A program made the position numbers and the translations under genes. This document shows, piece after piece, positions 36,662 to 45,858 of a stretch of 64,000 nucleotides of DNA. The notes beneath the pieces are model-generated. The model did not search any database. It was not told the origin of the DNA and was given only the letters and a program-made list of their open reading frames with translations. The number at the start of each line of letters is the position of its first letter. The first letter of the stretch is position 1. Origin of the DNA: an uncultured Acetatifactor sp. (GTDB lineage Bacteria; Bacillota; Clostridia; Lachnospirales; Lachnospiraceae); NCBI GenBank assembly GCA_947595925.1, contig CANQEV010000001.1, positions 1 to 64,000 on the forward strand, written 5' to 3'.

Positions 36662-36766
36662 AAAATAAAAATGCCTATCCTGTCTGCGACACAGGATAGG
36701 CGGTGTCCGTAAGGACATTGACCTGATTGGGAGCATCCACTTTGGAGTGGGTGCTTTCCTCTTATG
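36662..36766 (-). ncRNA. Candidate small RNA with three hairpins (minus strand)
   Basis: On the minus strand a TATAGT (36777-36772), with a weak TTTAAT 17 bases before, is followed by about 104 bases folding into three hairpins: 36732-36754 (AGCACCCACT/AGTGGATGCT), 36704-36716 (TGTCC-TTAC-GGACA) and 36673-36701 (11-bp stem). The last is followed by ATTTTTATTTT, a strong terminator. No open frame fits. The same DNA on the plus strand lies after pepT, and the first hairpin could end that transcript. No known RNA family is recognised. The rest of the gap 36544-36920 holds only the promoter below. Confidence 0.5.
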
Positions 36767-36866
36767 AGAACACTATATCACACTTTTCGCATTCATTAAA
36801 CAAAAATTTTTTGTCAGCTCAGGTCTAACCTGATAAGAACCAATATCCAGAACAGCCAGCGAATAC

Positions 36867-36895
36867 TTGACAAATACAGTCGTATGCAATACAAT
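36867..36895 (+). promoter_or_regulatory. Promoter of the secreted protein gene
   Basis: Consensus TTGACA (36867-36872) and TACAAT (36890-36895) are 17 bases apart, 25 bases before the ATG. Confidence 0.85.
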
Positions 36896-36920
36896 TTGTC
36901 TTACAAAGGAGGGTTAACAT

Positions 36921-37547
36921 ATGAGGAATTTTAAGAGCTTATGTGTCGTTGTTTTGCCAATGGCAATGATGTTCATTATGTCCACAACTGCATTTGCGGC
37001 TGAAGAAAGTAACAGCTCGACAGATTATTATAGCATCGTTAACTCACCTGAATGGTCGGAGATGTCCAGAGTAGAGCGGGTGGCCGCTTGTCAATTGTCA
37101 GCAGAGGAATTGCAGAGTTTAACCACGGATGAACTTGTTCGGGTGGTGTTAGACTATCCATTTTTCGTTGATGCGCAAGCATTTAACACGGAACGAGAAG
37201 GCTTTTTAAGGGTATTACAGGAAAGTACGGCGCTGCAGGAATTGCTCAATCGAGAGGATAAGGCTGATGCTCTGATGAGCAGATATGCGGCGATTGACAT
37301 CGAAGCTTCTAAAGTAAACGGTGACGATGATTTTTCCGACTTATGGAAATTGGAAATACTTCTTGCACAGCCGGAAATATCTGATCTCATGGACGAACAG
37401 CAGATTGCTGAAACAGTTGATATCGCCGAAGAAACATATGAAGATGAAAGCTCTGATCCAGAACTTTACCAAGGGGGAACGGGTGTATTTTTTCAAGTAG
37501 TCAATGCAGTAGAGTCTTTGCTTATGCGGATGATTTCTATATTCTAA
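36921..37547 (+). CDS. Secreted protein of unknown function
   Basis: This 208-residue protein has a clear signal peptide (about 1-27, cleavage after AFA). The mature part is acidic and helical with EWSEMSRVERVAACQLSAEE, then LTTDELVRVVLDYPFFVD, a pattern I associate with secreted clostridial proteins of unknown role, and ends in a hydrophobic amphipathic segment (VFFQVVNAVESLLMRMISIF). AGGAGGG lies 8 bases before the ATG. GC content is clearly lower than in the surrounding genes, as for the next two genes, suggesting a different origin. Confidence 0.7.
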   Translation: MRNFKSLCVVVLPMAMMFIMSTTAFAAEESNSSTDYYSIVNSPEWSEMSRVERVAACQLSAEELQSLTTDELVRVVLDYPFFVDAQAFNTEREGFLRVLQESTALQELLNREDKADALMSRYAAIDIEASKVNGDDDFSDLWKLEILLAQPEISDLMDEQQIAETVDIAEETYEDESSDPELYQGGTGVFFQVVNAVESLLMRMISIF

Positions 37548-37762
37548 TGCCTAAAGGCAACAAAGTTTCTGTCACTGTTTGGCAAAATTCAGATGTCGAT
37601 TTTCAAACGCTGTAAAAAGCATTGTGTGGAAGATTCAATAGTTGAATATCTTAGGGTAAAACCTTTAAGGGATGCAATCGTAAAAGAAGCAAGCAAATGT
37701 CATTTCTATTCAGCAGATATGTACTGACGGGAAATGACTTTTTTAACAATAAGGAGAAAAAT

Positions 37763-38530
37763 ATGTTAGGAAAAAGCAAAGGTATTATCGCGGTTTTAGT
37801 GGGAACGATGGTCTTGTGCTTGTTAAGCGCATGTACGGCTTATGGATATAGCGCGGATAATGAATCTCAGGAAGGAAATGTTTCGACGGAGCAGGAATTC
37901 GGTTCCGAGGGAAATGTTTCGACGGAGCAGAAATTCGGTTCCGAGGGAAATGTTTCGACGGAACAAGGATCCAGTTCCGAAAGTCTGCCTTCCGAAACAG
38001 ATGACGCAGGATTGCAGTCTGCCGAAGAAGATAAGCCGGTTGGAATGGAAGAAAGCTATAGAGCAATACTTTTAGGGGAAGGAGATTTTTGCGATTATAA
38101 CGACAAAGATAGAAGGATAAATATTGAAAATATCAAAGAAGTGGTTACTGAGTCAGAAGGGGTAACGGCAAAGGTAACGAAATTTACGATCATTGATTTG
38201 GACGGAAATGGAGAAAATGAAATTGTTCTTTGGGTAGAAGTAAATGATCATATGGATTGGGGATTTGTAATTTTATATTTTCAGGATCAGGAAGTCTATG
38301 GATATCCATTGTGGTATAGAGCGTTCCAGGACTTGAAGACAGATGGAACATTCTATTCTTCAGGAGGAACAGGTAATAGAGGAATACGAAGATTGAAATT
38401 GTCTGAGAACGGATTTACTGTTGAAGAAGTATCAGACAGTGAAGCGGAATCTTATGCAAGCAAACCTGATGTTGAGTGGTATGACTTGACGCCCGAAAAT
38501 GTGGAACTTGCTTTTGAAAATATGTTTTAG
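37763..38530 (+). CDS. Lipoprotein with 12-residue tandem repeats
   Basis: This 255-residue lipoprotein has a signal ending LLSACTAYG (Cys24), then three tandem copies of a 12-residue unit EGNVSTEQxFGS (37871-37978), and a C-terminal domain (about 95-255) with IIDLDGNGENEIVLWVE, an EF-hand-like Asp-rich loop of the FG-GAP or VCBS kind, and several aromatic strands. The start at 37763 has AAGGAG upstream. The repeat may act as a spacer from the membrane. AT-rich relative to neighbours. Function unknown. Confidence 0.75.
   Translation: MLGKSKGIIAVLVGTMVLCLLSACTAYGYSADNESQEGNVSTEQEFGSEGNVSTEQKFGSEGNVSTEQGSSSESLPSETDDAGLQSAEEDKPVGMEESYRAILLGEGDFCDYNDKDRRINIENIKEVVTESEGVTAKVTKFTIIDLDGNGENEIVLWVEVNDHMDWGFVILYFQDQEVYGYPLWYRAFQDLKTDGTFYSSGGTGNRGIRRLKLSENGFTVEEVSDSEAESYASKPDVEWYDLTPENVELAFENMF
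37871..37978 (+). repeat. Three 36-bp in-frame tandem repeats
   Basis: Units 37871-37906, 37907-37942 and 37943-37978; the first two are almost identical, the third diverges after GNVSTEQ. Confidence 0.9.
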
Positions 38531-38607
38531 TATTTGTGAGGCAGGAAAGAGGAATACCAGGGATCGGCATTGCAGGGTAATAAGATTTCCTAAAAGGTGG
38601 CAAAAGA

Positions 38608-40805
38608 GTGTTGAGTATGCTAATGAAGAACAAGTTATGCTTTGCCTGTGCCATACTGATAAGCGTTTTCCTGACCGGATGTTCGAGAGATGGTGGGGCT
38701 TTGCAGACAAAGCAGGATGAAGCCGAAAACGAGAGTTATGTATGCGTGGCTAATGTCAAGCTGGAACCTGGGAAGGGAGAGGAAGCGGCTGGACAGGGAA
38801 AACCTTTTGCTTCCTTGGGAATGGAAAAGCATACAGGATTACGAATTATTATGGAGAACAATACTCAGATAGTGAAACGGAAGTGGTAATGGCCGATTCT
38901 CAGGGGAATACTAACACCGTGCAATGGCCTTTTGGTGAAGACGGCTATGTGACGGGCGCGGGAAGCACCGCTGAAAGTGAGAAATTTGCTGCGATTCTCA
39001 AAGAGGGCGGAGGGGTGGATGGAACCATGTACCGCTTGGAGATCCGCGGGGGAACTGGACAGGTAGAAAAAACCACAACCGTCGACCTGCAATCATTCTT
39101 TGGAGAATTGGGGCCGGAAAGCGTGGCCATTGATTGCAACGGCTATGCGCACCTTGCCGGGGAACCCCTTCGTGACGCTGATCCGCAGTACCAGATTTTT
39201 TCTCCGGAAGGTGAAAAAGTCTGGAGTAAAAGCTTTTCACAGGGTCAGTTTTGGAGACTGATCATGCTGCCGGATGGTTCCGTGGCCGTGGATTTGAGAA
39301 AAATGGAAAAAGAAAAGCTCTATCAGCATCAGATCATAATGGTTGATGTGGAAACCGGTGAGGAAAGCATACTGTTCCAGTATAAGGAAGACGATGAAAA
39401 AGGCGTGGAGGCCATCAGGGCCGTAAACCGTTTAGATCAGGAACATTGGATTTTGGTCAAGCCGGAGGGCGTTTATTTATGCGAAAATACAGGGGAAGAA
39501 AAAGGCTGCCTTTATTTGTTTCAAAAACATGGAATCGATGTTTTTGATGTCGAGAACATCTCATCTGACGAAGCAGGCAATGTATCCTTACTATTTCGGA
39601 ATAGTCAGGGACTGTTTTTTCTGCACCTTGTTCCAGCGCCGGAGGAAGTCTATGTGACGGAGTTTGCCGTGCCGAAAGGGACGCAGGCATATGACGCTGC
39701 CGTGGCAGAGTTTAACCTGAAGCATCCTGACCGTCAGATCGTTATACGGGATGATTATGATCCAACACAGCTTCTTACCAAGATTCTGGCGGGGGACGGC
39801 CCGGCTTTGATTGACGCAGGGTTAGTGTCGTTCCGGGATCAGACAGAGTACTGGGAGCCGTTGAATGAGTTATATTCCGAACTGGGGCTGACGGATGTAT
39901 TTAACGAGGCAGCTGTTAAGCTGGGGGCGGTAGACGGTACATTTTACGGGATTGTGCCCGATTTTTTCATCACCACGCTCATATCCGCGTCGCAGGAGGA
40001 AAACTGGGATTATGATACATTTCTTCGGTGTCTGGAAGATGGCAAAGTGAAGTATATGATAGACAATGCCATGGGCGAAAGCAATGTTTTTGCAGCGTGC
40101 GAACTTTTTGACGGAGGGGTGGCAGACAGTTTCTATTTTGAGAAAGAAAATGGCGAGTTTCGGATGCGGACGGAGGAATTTCGAAGCGCCATGCAGGCGA
40201 TCCTCGCTTATGGTCCCGGACAGGCAGAGATTCCTTATGTTGAGGGCGTAAACGAAGGAGAAGTTCTTTGCAATATGGTCTATATTTTTAAGCCGTCGGA
40301 TCTGCTCTTTTATCATCAAACATATGGGGAAGAGGCGAATGTCAAAGGAGTTCCGAGGAAAAGCGGGGCGAAAAACTGGATCCGCAGCTCACATATTGTT
40401 GTGATTCAAAAGGCGGCTGATCCCAGGGACAAGGAGACGGCGCAGGAATTCGCAAGGATGCTTTTGTCAAAGGAAACGCAGACGGCCATGGCAAAGGGGG
40501 ATGACTTTCAGCTTAGCGTCAGAACGGATGTTTTTAAGGAACAGGTTATGGCGGTGGAAGAGAATGCGAGGGCCTGCCCGGCGGGATTTAGCGGCATTTA
40601 TCTGGAACATCCGGACAATGAGGCAAATTACAGGGAACTTTTGGAGATCATTGCAAATTCGATTCCGGTTTATGACGGCGAGGATCCCTATAAAAGCATT
40701 CTTGAGGAAGAGTTTCTGAGATTTTTTTCAGGAGAACAAAGCGAAGAGGCATTGATGGATCATCTTGAAAATCGCGTGCGATTGTATTTGAATGAGAATG
40801 AATAA
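38608..40805 (+). pseudogene. Extracellular solute-binding lipoprotein interrupted by a -1 frameshift
   Basis: The first frame (38608-38889) begins with GTG after AAGGTGG and gives a lipoprotein signal (SVFLTGCSRDG) and about 35 further plausible residues up to GEEAAGQGK. The rest of the protein continues in the -1 frame (from about 38796: TFCFLGNGKAYRITNYYGEQ) and runs to 40805. It has a beta-rich N-terminal domain (to about 39660) and a family-1 solute-binding domain (EEVYVTEFAVPKGTQAYDAA, then QLLTKILAGDGPALID). The frame change falls exactly at GGGAAAA, so it is either a one-base loss in the A-run or a programmed -1 shift. No ABC permease is adjacent. Confidence 0.75.
38796..38802 (+). 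other. In-frame slippery heptamer GGGAAAA at the frame junction
   Basis: Read in the first frame the bases are G GGA AAA, the X XXY YYZ pattern for -1 ribosomal frameshifting. Slipping back one base leads directly into the downstream frame. No strong stem-loop is obvious just after it. Confidence 0.5.
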
Positions 40806-40812
40806 CTGCCTC

Positions 40813-40853
40813 CTATTTCGCATTTTTGAAAAAATAAAGATTTTGCGAAATAG
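40813..40853. other. 10-bp inverted repeat after the solute-binding gene
   Basis: CTATTTCGCA (40813-40822) and TGCGAAATAG (40844-40853) are perfect inverses with 21 A/T-rich bases between. There is no T-run after it, so it is a weak terminator or an operator; I cannot decide. Confidence 0.5.
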
Positions 40854-40915
40854 AAATGATACAATGCGGCGTGATGTAAAGCCCGGATATGAAAAAGGGA
40901 TAGAAAGAGGAAAAA

Positions 40916-41419
40916 ATGGCGGACTCTTTTATCTGTAAGATAGCGTCTGTTCAGGAGATGAATAGAAAATGGGAGTATGAAATTGCCCAAAACGCCGAAG
41001 ACAGGGGGAACTGGATCGTCTGGAAGGCCCGGAACATAGAGAACTACAAGCGGGGTTATATCATTCCGTATTATGGGATTCTGGAGGGAAATATCATCTG
41101 CGAAGCAACCGCCATGGTGCATCCGAAAGTCGTGCAGAACAGCGCCGGATTAGTGGACAGTCACACGGTTTATCTGTCCGCTTTCCGGACGATCGACAGG
41201 TTTCAGAGAAAGGGATATTTCTCAAAACTGTTTTATTTTATGGTCGAGGATCTGCGGCGGAAGGGATATACAAAAGCCACGCTGGGGGTGGAGCCGGACG
41301 ATAAGAAAAACAAGGAGATATATGCCCGCTATGGGTTTGTCGAGTATCTCAAATCCGGCAGGGAAACTTATCCCGACGGGACGGTGATCGATGTGGAGTA
41401 TTACGGAAAAATATTATGA
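40916..41419 (+). CDS. GNAT-family N-acetyltransferase
   Basis: This 167-residue protein shows the acetyl-CoA fold: a beta strand YGILEGNIICEATAMV, the motif A segment FRTIDRFQRKGYFSKLF (in place of the usual Q/RxxGxG/A) and a C-terminal YARYGFVEYLKSG. The acceptor is unknown. A GAAAGAGG precedes the ATG. It stands alone between a lipoprotein gene and a T-box leader. Confidence 0.85.
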   Translation: MADSFICKIASVQEMNRKWEYEIAQNAEDRGNWIVWKARNIENYKRGYIIPYYGILEGNIICEATAMVHPKVVQNSAGLVDSHTVYLSAFRTIDRFQRKGYFSKLFYFMVEDLRRKGYTKATLGVEPDDKKNKEIYARYGFVEYLKSGRETYPDGTVIDVEYYGKIL

Positions 41420-41438
41420 TAATAGCGGTAGTTCTTCC

Positions 41439-41477
41439 TTGACATAACATTAAAATTATGATAGATTTCATCATAAT
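41439..41477 (+). promoter_or_regulatory. Promoter with overlapping dyad, upstream of the T-box
   Basis: TTGACA (41439-41444) and TAGATT (41462-41467) are 17 bases apart. ATTATGAT (41455-41462) and ATCATAAT (41470-41477) form an 8-bp dyad around the -10, suggesting an additional repressor. Confidence 0.55.
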
Positions 41478-41499
41478 AACATAAGAAAAGCAATGACGG

Positions 41500-41735
41500 A
41501 AAAGAGTAGTTTAGTGAGAAGCATCCAGAGAGAACAGTGTTTGGTGAGAGCTGTTTATGCGGAGATTAGACGAAAACCATTCCAGAGCTGTAATGCAGAA
41601 TTAAGTAAGCGTTACCGTATGCCTGCGTTAAAGGATAGGATTTGATGGAATCCGAAGTGAAAAATTAAGGTGGAACCGTGCTGAATGCACCCTTAGGACT
41701 ATTTGATAATGGTCTTATGGGTGCTTTTCTTATGT
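41500..41735 (+). promoter_or_regulatory. T-box riboswitch leader
   Basis: The leader shows the T-box order: GAGTAGTTTAGTG, an AGAGAGAACAGTG bulge region with TTTGGTGAGAGCTG distal loop, the T-box proper AGGTGGAACCGTG (41668-41680), and a terminator GCACCC...GGGTGC (41687-41692 with 41719-41724, extended by about 8 inner pairs) followed by TTTTCTT. It senses an uncharged tRNA and lets transcription read through. By comparison with tyrS-type leaders the specifier after GAA would be AAC (Asn), near 41575; AAA or ACC cannot be excluded. It controls the Fe-S protein gene downstream. Confidence 0.9.
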
Positions 41736-41770
41736 TGTTGCCAGAAAAAAGAAAGGAGGAGATGAGTCGT

Positions 41771-42424
41771 ATGGTTGAGGAAAGGATCCAGTATCTGTTT
41801 TTGAGGTATCCTGATTGTCTCTATGGATTCACAGATATTTCTTACAGTCGATATGCAGAGCATTATAAGTCCGCCCTGGTGTTTGCGGTTCCCTATGGAG
41901 AGCTGCTGACAATGGAGGCTTACACGGAAGAACGGTTTGAGAGAGGGATCCGGGAGGCGAGACAGACGGAGAGGGAAATATTGTCCCATATCGAAGAAAT
42001 ACTGGATGCGCATGCAATAAGCTATCTGATTCCTTCCGCAGTTCAGAACAATGAGGAGGAACTTGTCGCCCCATTCTCCTTTAAGTACGCTGCGGTCTGT
42101 GCCGGATTGGGTTGGATCGGGAAAAATGATGTGGTCGTTACGGAAAAGTACGGGCCGAGAGTGAGACTGTCTGCGGTCCTGATAGACAGTCCGTTTGCAT
42201 ACGGGCGCAGAATAACAGAAAGCGGCTGCCCAGATTCCTGCAGAAAATGTGTGGAAGCCTGTCCTTATCATGCGCTGCGCGATGTGCAATGGAATATTGA
42301 TGTCATGAGAAAGGAAATGATCAATTATCGGTTGTGCAATCAAAAGAGAAGCCTGTATATAGAAAAGCATGGAAGAAAACATTCCTGCGGCCTGTGTATA
42401 GCGGCCTGTCCGTTTGGCGTTTAA
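41771..42424 (+). CDS. Short QueG-like protein with two [4Fe-4S] sites
   Basis: This 218-residue protein resembles the central and ferredoxin parts of epoxyqueuosine reductase: YKSALVFAVPYG, YAAVCAGLGWIGKNDVVVTEKYGPRVRLSAVLID, and two cluster motifs CPDSCRKCVEACPYHAL and CGLCIAACPFGV. QueG is about 310-380 residues; the N-terminal part is short and the HEAT domain is missing, so the substrate may differ. The start at 41771 has AGGAGG 11 bases before; an ATG at 41762 is too close to the site. Expression depends on the T-box upstream. Confidence 0.75.
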   Translation: MVEERIQYLFLRYPDCLYGFTDISYSRYAEHYKSALVFAVPYGELLTMEAYTEERFERGIREARQTEREILSHIEEILDAHAISYLIPSAVQNNEEELVAPFSFKYAAVCAGLGWIGKNDVVVTEKYGPRVRLSAVLIDSPFAYGRRITESGCPDSCRKCVEACPYHALRDVQWNIDVMRKEMINYRLCNQKRSLYIEKHGRKHSCGLCIAACPFGV

Positions 42425-42458
42425 GCGCTCTTTGGGTCCGGAGCTGCCAAAGAGCGCT
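42424..42458. terminator. Stem-loop between convergent genes
   Basis: AGCGCTCTTTGG (42424-42435) pairs with CCAAAGAGCGCT (42447-42458). A second hairpin follows around 42505-42545 (ggcgggg...gactg-taaaa-cagtc...cccgcc). Neither has a good T-run, but together they separate the converging genes. Confidence 0.6.
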
Positions 42459-42555
42459 CGGCCTTTGAGGTCCCCTGATTGTCCGCGGATGGGTATGCCC
42501 GGAGGCGGGGCGGCAGACTGTAAAACAGTCCGCTCTGCCCGCCGCAGGCCCTAAG

Positions 42556-45500
42556 TCAGCCGCCTCCCTGTTCTTTTCCGGCAGCGCTCTGCATGGGGAA
42601 GGAGGCGTAGGTCTCCGGATCCGCAGCGGCGGCCTTTTCCAGTTCTTCGTCAGCTTCAAAGCCGTCTTCTATCATTTCTATCATGATCTGGGCAAAGCGC
42701 GCGTCGAATTGAAGGCCCTTTCCGCGCTCCAGTTCGTCCCGGATCTTATCCGCGGGGAGAGGTTTGCGGTAGGTGCGGGTGGAGTGCATGGCGTCGTAGG
42801 AGTCCGCCACAGCGACAATCCGCGCAAAGAGCGGGATCTGATCCCCGGCAAGCCCTTCGCAGTAGCCTTTTCCGTCGTAACGCTCGTGGTGGCAGCGGGC
42901 CACCTGCGGGATCCAGGGCGAGTGTTCTGCAAAGCCCTGGAGAATATTGCCGCCGATCACAGGATGGCGTTTGATGATGTCGTATTCCTCGTCGGTCAGT
43001 TTTCCGTCCTTTGTGAGGATCCGGTCCGGGATGCCGATCTTTCCGATATCGTGCAGGAGGGCACCGTAGGAGAGTTTATCCAGGTCTTCCTGGGAAAGCC
43101 CGAAGCGCCGGCCGATCTCCACGGCATAGGCCGCAACCCGGTGGGAGTGGCCGACGGTGTATTTGTCCTTGGCGTCGATGGCCTGCGCCGCGATGGCCGC
43201 CGTAAGGTCGGTCATCTTCTTATAGGTTTCCTGCTGTTTCAGGATGCGGCGGTTTTTGAGCACCTGGCGGACAAAGATGACGAGCAGGAGCAGCAGCGCC
43301 AGCACGAGCACGCCCAGAACGGCCCAGAGGTAGGGGGAGATGTGCTCGTAGAAGAGTTCCTGCTTGTGGATCCGCAGGGTTACTTCGTCGCTGACGGTTC
43401 CGTCCGCGTTGCGGCCCCTTAAATGGAAGGTGTAATCGCCGCCGGGCAGGTTCGTGTAGTTTACATGGCTGGCGGAGAGATTGCGGATCTGAATCGATTC
43501 CTCGTCAAATCCCTCCAGATAATACTCCAGTGTGCCGGCCTCAATGCCGTAACTCAAAAGGTTGAGGGTCAGCGTGATCCTGGGCGTGTCGCTGGGCAGA
43601 TCAATGTCCTGGCTGCCGTAAAAGATCCCGTCGTTTGTCTCAACGCTGCCGATGGCTACTTTCGGCGGCGTCGTGTTGTAATGGATGTCGTTGATGTCGA
43701 TGTAATAAACGCCGTTTCCGGTGCAGATCAGGAGCATGCCGTTTTCAAAGTAATTCCAGGAGTTTGCCGTGATGCTGCTCGTCAGGCCGTCCCTTCGCGT
43801 CAAAACGCTGTAATTCGGATTCCCCGCGATATAGTCCTCCCGGGAGATGCGGATCAGGCCGAAGGACTTCATGAGCCAGACGCTGTCCTCGGTGAGCTTG
43901 ATGTCAAAAACGCTTCCGACGCCGGCGTCGATGGACGGGATCTGCTGGATGCCGTCGTCTGTCCAGAGGGCGACTTCCGAGCCGTTGCTGATCCAGAGGC
44001 CGCCCGCCGTATCGTCCCGGACGATGCGCAGGATCACGCCGGACTGCAGGCCCTCATTTACGGAGATGTTTGTGACTTTACCGGTATCGGTATCGATCTC
44101 GTAGATGCCGTTTCCGTCGCTGCCGGCGTAGAGGAGACCGTCCTTTCCTTCCGCGAGACAGAGGATCACTTCATTCTGAATGCCGTCCGCGTCGGTGTAG
44201 GAGCGCAGGACCCTGCCGTCATGCAGGATGGATACCCCGCCGTTGGTCGCGGCTGCAATGTCGCCGTTTGACAGCTCGCAGGCCATGCGGACCTGATCGT
44301 GTGCCAGACCGTCCGCTGAAGTGTAGGAGACCCATTCGCCGGTCCTGGCGTTATAGCAGATCAGGCCGTATTCCTTATAAGTAGAGATCCAGAGCCGGTT
44401 TGAGGAATCCCGCATCAGACTGCGGATGCGGATGCCCTTCAGGAGCTCGGTTATCTCGTTGTCCACGCGGACGCCGTCCCGGTCCATGATGGTCAGGCCG
44501 TTGTCTGTCGCGATATACAGGCATCTGTCGTAGATGGCGGTGGCGTTCACCGTCTGGTCGATCAGATCCGCTTCGTAGGCGATGTGCAGAAATTTGTTCC
44601 TGGTGAGTTTCACCACGCCCTTCCGGGAGGAGGCGAACCAGAGATTTCCCTCGCTGTCCTCGCAGATCTGGCTCATGATCGTGTTGCTGGACATGCCGTT
44701 TATCTTATAGAAAACGTCTTCTTCATCCAGGTATCCGATGCCGTTGTCCGTGCAGATCCAGATCTTTCCGTCGCTGTTCTGATAAATATCGTTCACGGTC
44801 TCGCGGCTTCCCGTGGTGAGGAACTGGGCTTCCACGTTCTCCGGTCTGTACGCGCCGTCCTTCAGCCGCAGGCGCAAGAGATAACTGCCGTCGGTGCCGA
44901 TGTAGACGGAGCCGTCCCGGGCCTCTATGAGCCCGTAGGCCAGGTTGATCCCGGCGAGATCCCGGTCAAAGAGCACGCGGATTTCCCCTTCGGTATAGAC
45001 AAACAGGCTGCCGGCCCCGGTGCTTCCCCAGATCACCCCGTTTCTGTCGCACATGAGGTTCTCCACGGTCTCCCCGTCTATGTTCTCGTCGTCGATCAGC
45101 CGGAGCCGCAATTCTTCGTCGAGGAAGAACAGACCGTTCGTGGTGCCGATGTAGATTCTGCCGTCCGCCCCTTCCGTGATACTGCGGACGGACAGGGCCC
45201 CGGCGCTGACCGGAAGCGTTCCGTCGCTCTCGGTGACTGCGGAAAAAGTTTCGTTTTCAAAGAGGTAGATGCCGGAATCGTTCGTTCCGATCCAGATGCG
45301 TTTCCGGGAATCCTGAAACAGCACGCGGATGCCGGTCCGGGGCGCGTTTTCACGCAGGCTGCTCATGTTCTCAAATTCGCGGCCGTTATAGCGGCTTAAC
45401 CCCCCGTAGCTTCCGACCCAGATATATCCCACGTCGTCCTGCAGGATGGAATTGGCCTCGCTGGTGATCATGCCGCTGCTCTCGTCATAGGTGGTTTCCA

Positions 45501-45639
45501 CATACTCCATGAGGCCGATCTGTCGGACTTCGTTTGCCACTTCTGAAACGGTCCCCTGGGCCTTTGCCGTGCAGGTGGAAAAAACAAGACTGAATAAAAG
45601 GCAGACAAAGGAAGATATATTCACGATACATTTCCGCAT
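42556..45639 (-). CDS. Two-component-type propeller sensor fused to an HD-GYP phosphodiesterase
   Basis: This 1027-residue protein has a signal peptide (1-27), two seven-bladed propellers made of repeated units such as DDVGYIWVGSYGGLSRYNG and NSDGKIWICTDNGIGYLD (about 45-690), a Y_Y_Y-type domain ending in LPGGDYTFHLRGRN (about 690-775), one membrane helix (about 785-808), and a cytoplasmic HD-GYP domain (GHSHRVAAYAVEIGRRFGL, LLHDIGKIGIPDRIL, ARCHHERYDGKGY). HD-GYP enzymes hydrolyse cyclic di-GMP. Here the third motif residue after GY is Cys, not Pro. Such propellers usually sense polysaccharide fragments. It has no neighbour of related function. Confidence 0.92.
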   Translation of the reverse strand: MRKCIVNISSFVCLLFSLVFSTCTAKAQGTVSEVANEVRQIGLMEYVETTYDESSGMITSEANSILQDDVGYIWVGSYGGLSRYNGREFENMSSLRENAPRTGIRVLFQDSRKRIWIGTNDSGIYLFENETFSAVTESDGTLPVSAGALSVRSITEGADGRIYIGTTNGLFFLDEELRLRLIDDENIDGETVENLMCDRNGVIWGSTGAGSLFVYTEGEIRVLFDRDLAGINLAYGLIEARDGSVYIGTDGSYLLRLRLKDGAYRPENVEAQFLTTGSRETVNDIYQNSDGKIWICTDNGIGYLDEEDVFYKINGMSSNTIMSQICEDSEGNLWFASSRKGVVKLTRNKFLHIAYEADLIDQTVNATAIYDRCLYIATDNGLTIMDRDGVRVDNEITELLKGIRIRSLMRDSSNRLWISTYKEYGLICYNARTGEWVSYTSADGLAHDQVRMACELSNGDIAAATNGGVSILHDGRVLRSYTDADGIQNEVILCLAEGKDGLLYAGSDGNGIYEIDTDTGKVTNISVNEGLQSGVILRIVRDDTAGGLWISNGSEVALWTDDGIQQIPSIDAGVGSVFDIKLTEDSVWLMKSFGLIRISREDYIAGNPNYSVLTRRDGLTSSITANSWNYFENGMLLICTGNGVYYIDINDIHYNTTPPKVAIGSVETNDGIFYGSQDIDLPSDTPRITLTLNLLSYGIEAGTLEYYLEGFDEESIQIRNLSASHVNYTNLPGGDYTFHLRGRNADGTVSDEVTLRIHKQELFYEHISPYLWAVLGVLVLALLLLLVIFVRQVLKNRRILKQQETYKKMTDLTAAIAAQAIDAKDKYTVGHSHRVAAYAVEIGRRFGLSQEDLDKLSYGALLHDIGKIGIPDRILTKDGKLTDEEYDIIKRHPVIGGNILQGFAEHSPWIPQVARCHHERYDGKGYCEGLAGDQIPLFARIVAVADSYDAMHSTRTYRKPLPADKIRDELERGKGLQFDARFAQIMIEMIEDGFEADEELEKAAAADPETYASFPMQSAAGKEQGGG

Positions 45640-45858
45640 AGGATACGCTCCTTTGTTTTTTTATAAGGAATTATAACAGGACTTGTTCCGGGCTTCAACT
45701 GGTTTTGTAACGGAAAATATAACGGAAAGAACAAATGGACTTACCAGCGTCGATATGGTATGATATGGAATATGCGGCGTCAGGGTTCTTTGTTTTGGAA
45801 GTAAAAGTGTTCACAAAGGGAAGGAAACCCATGGCGGAAGTTGAAAGGAGGCAGCAAA

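Noticed and set aside
37871-37978. Short direct repeats as a CRISPR array.
   Set aside because: The units are contiguous, without spacers, and translate in frame.
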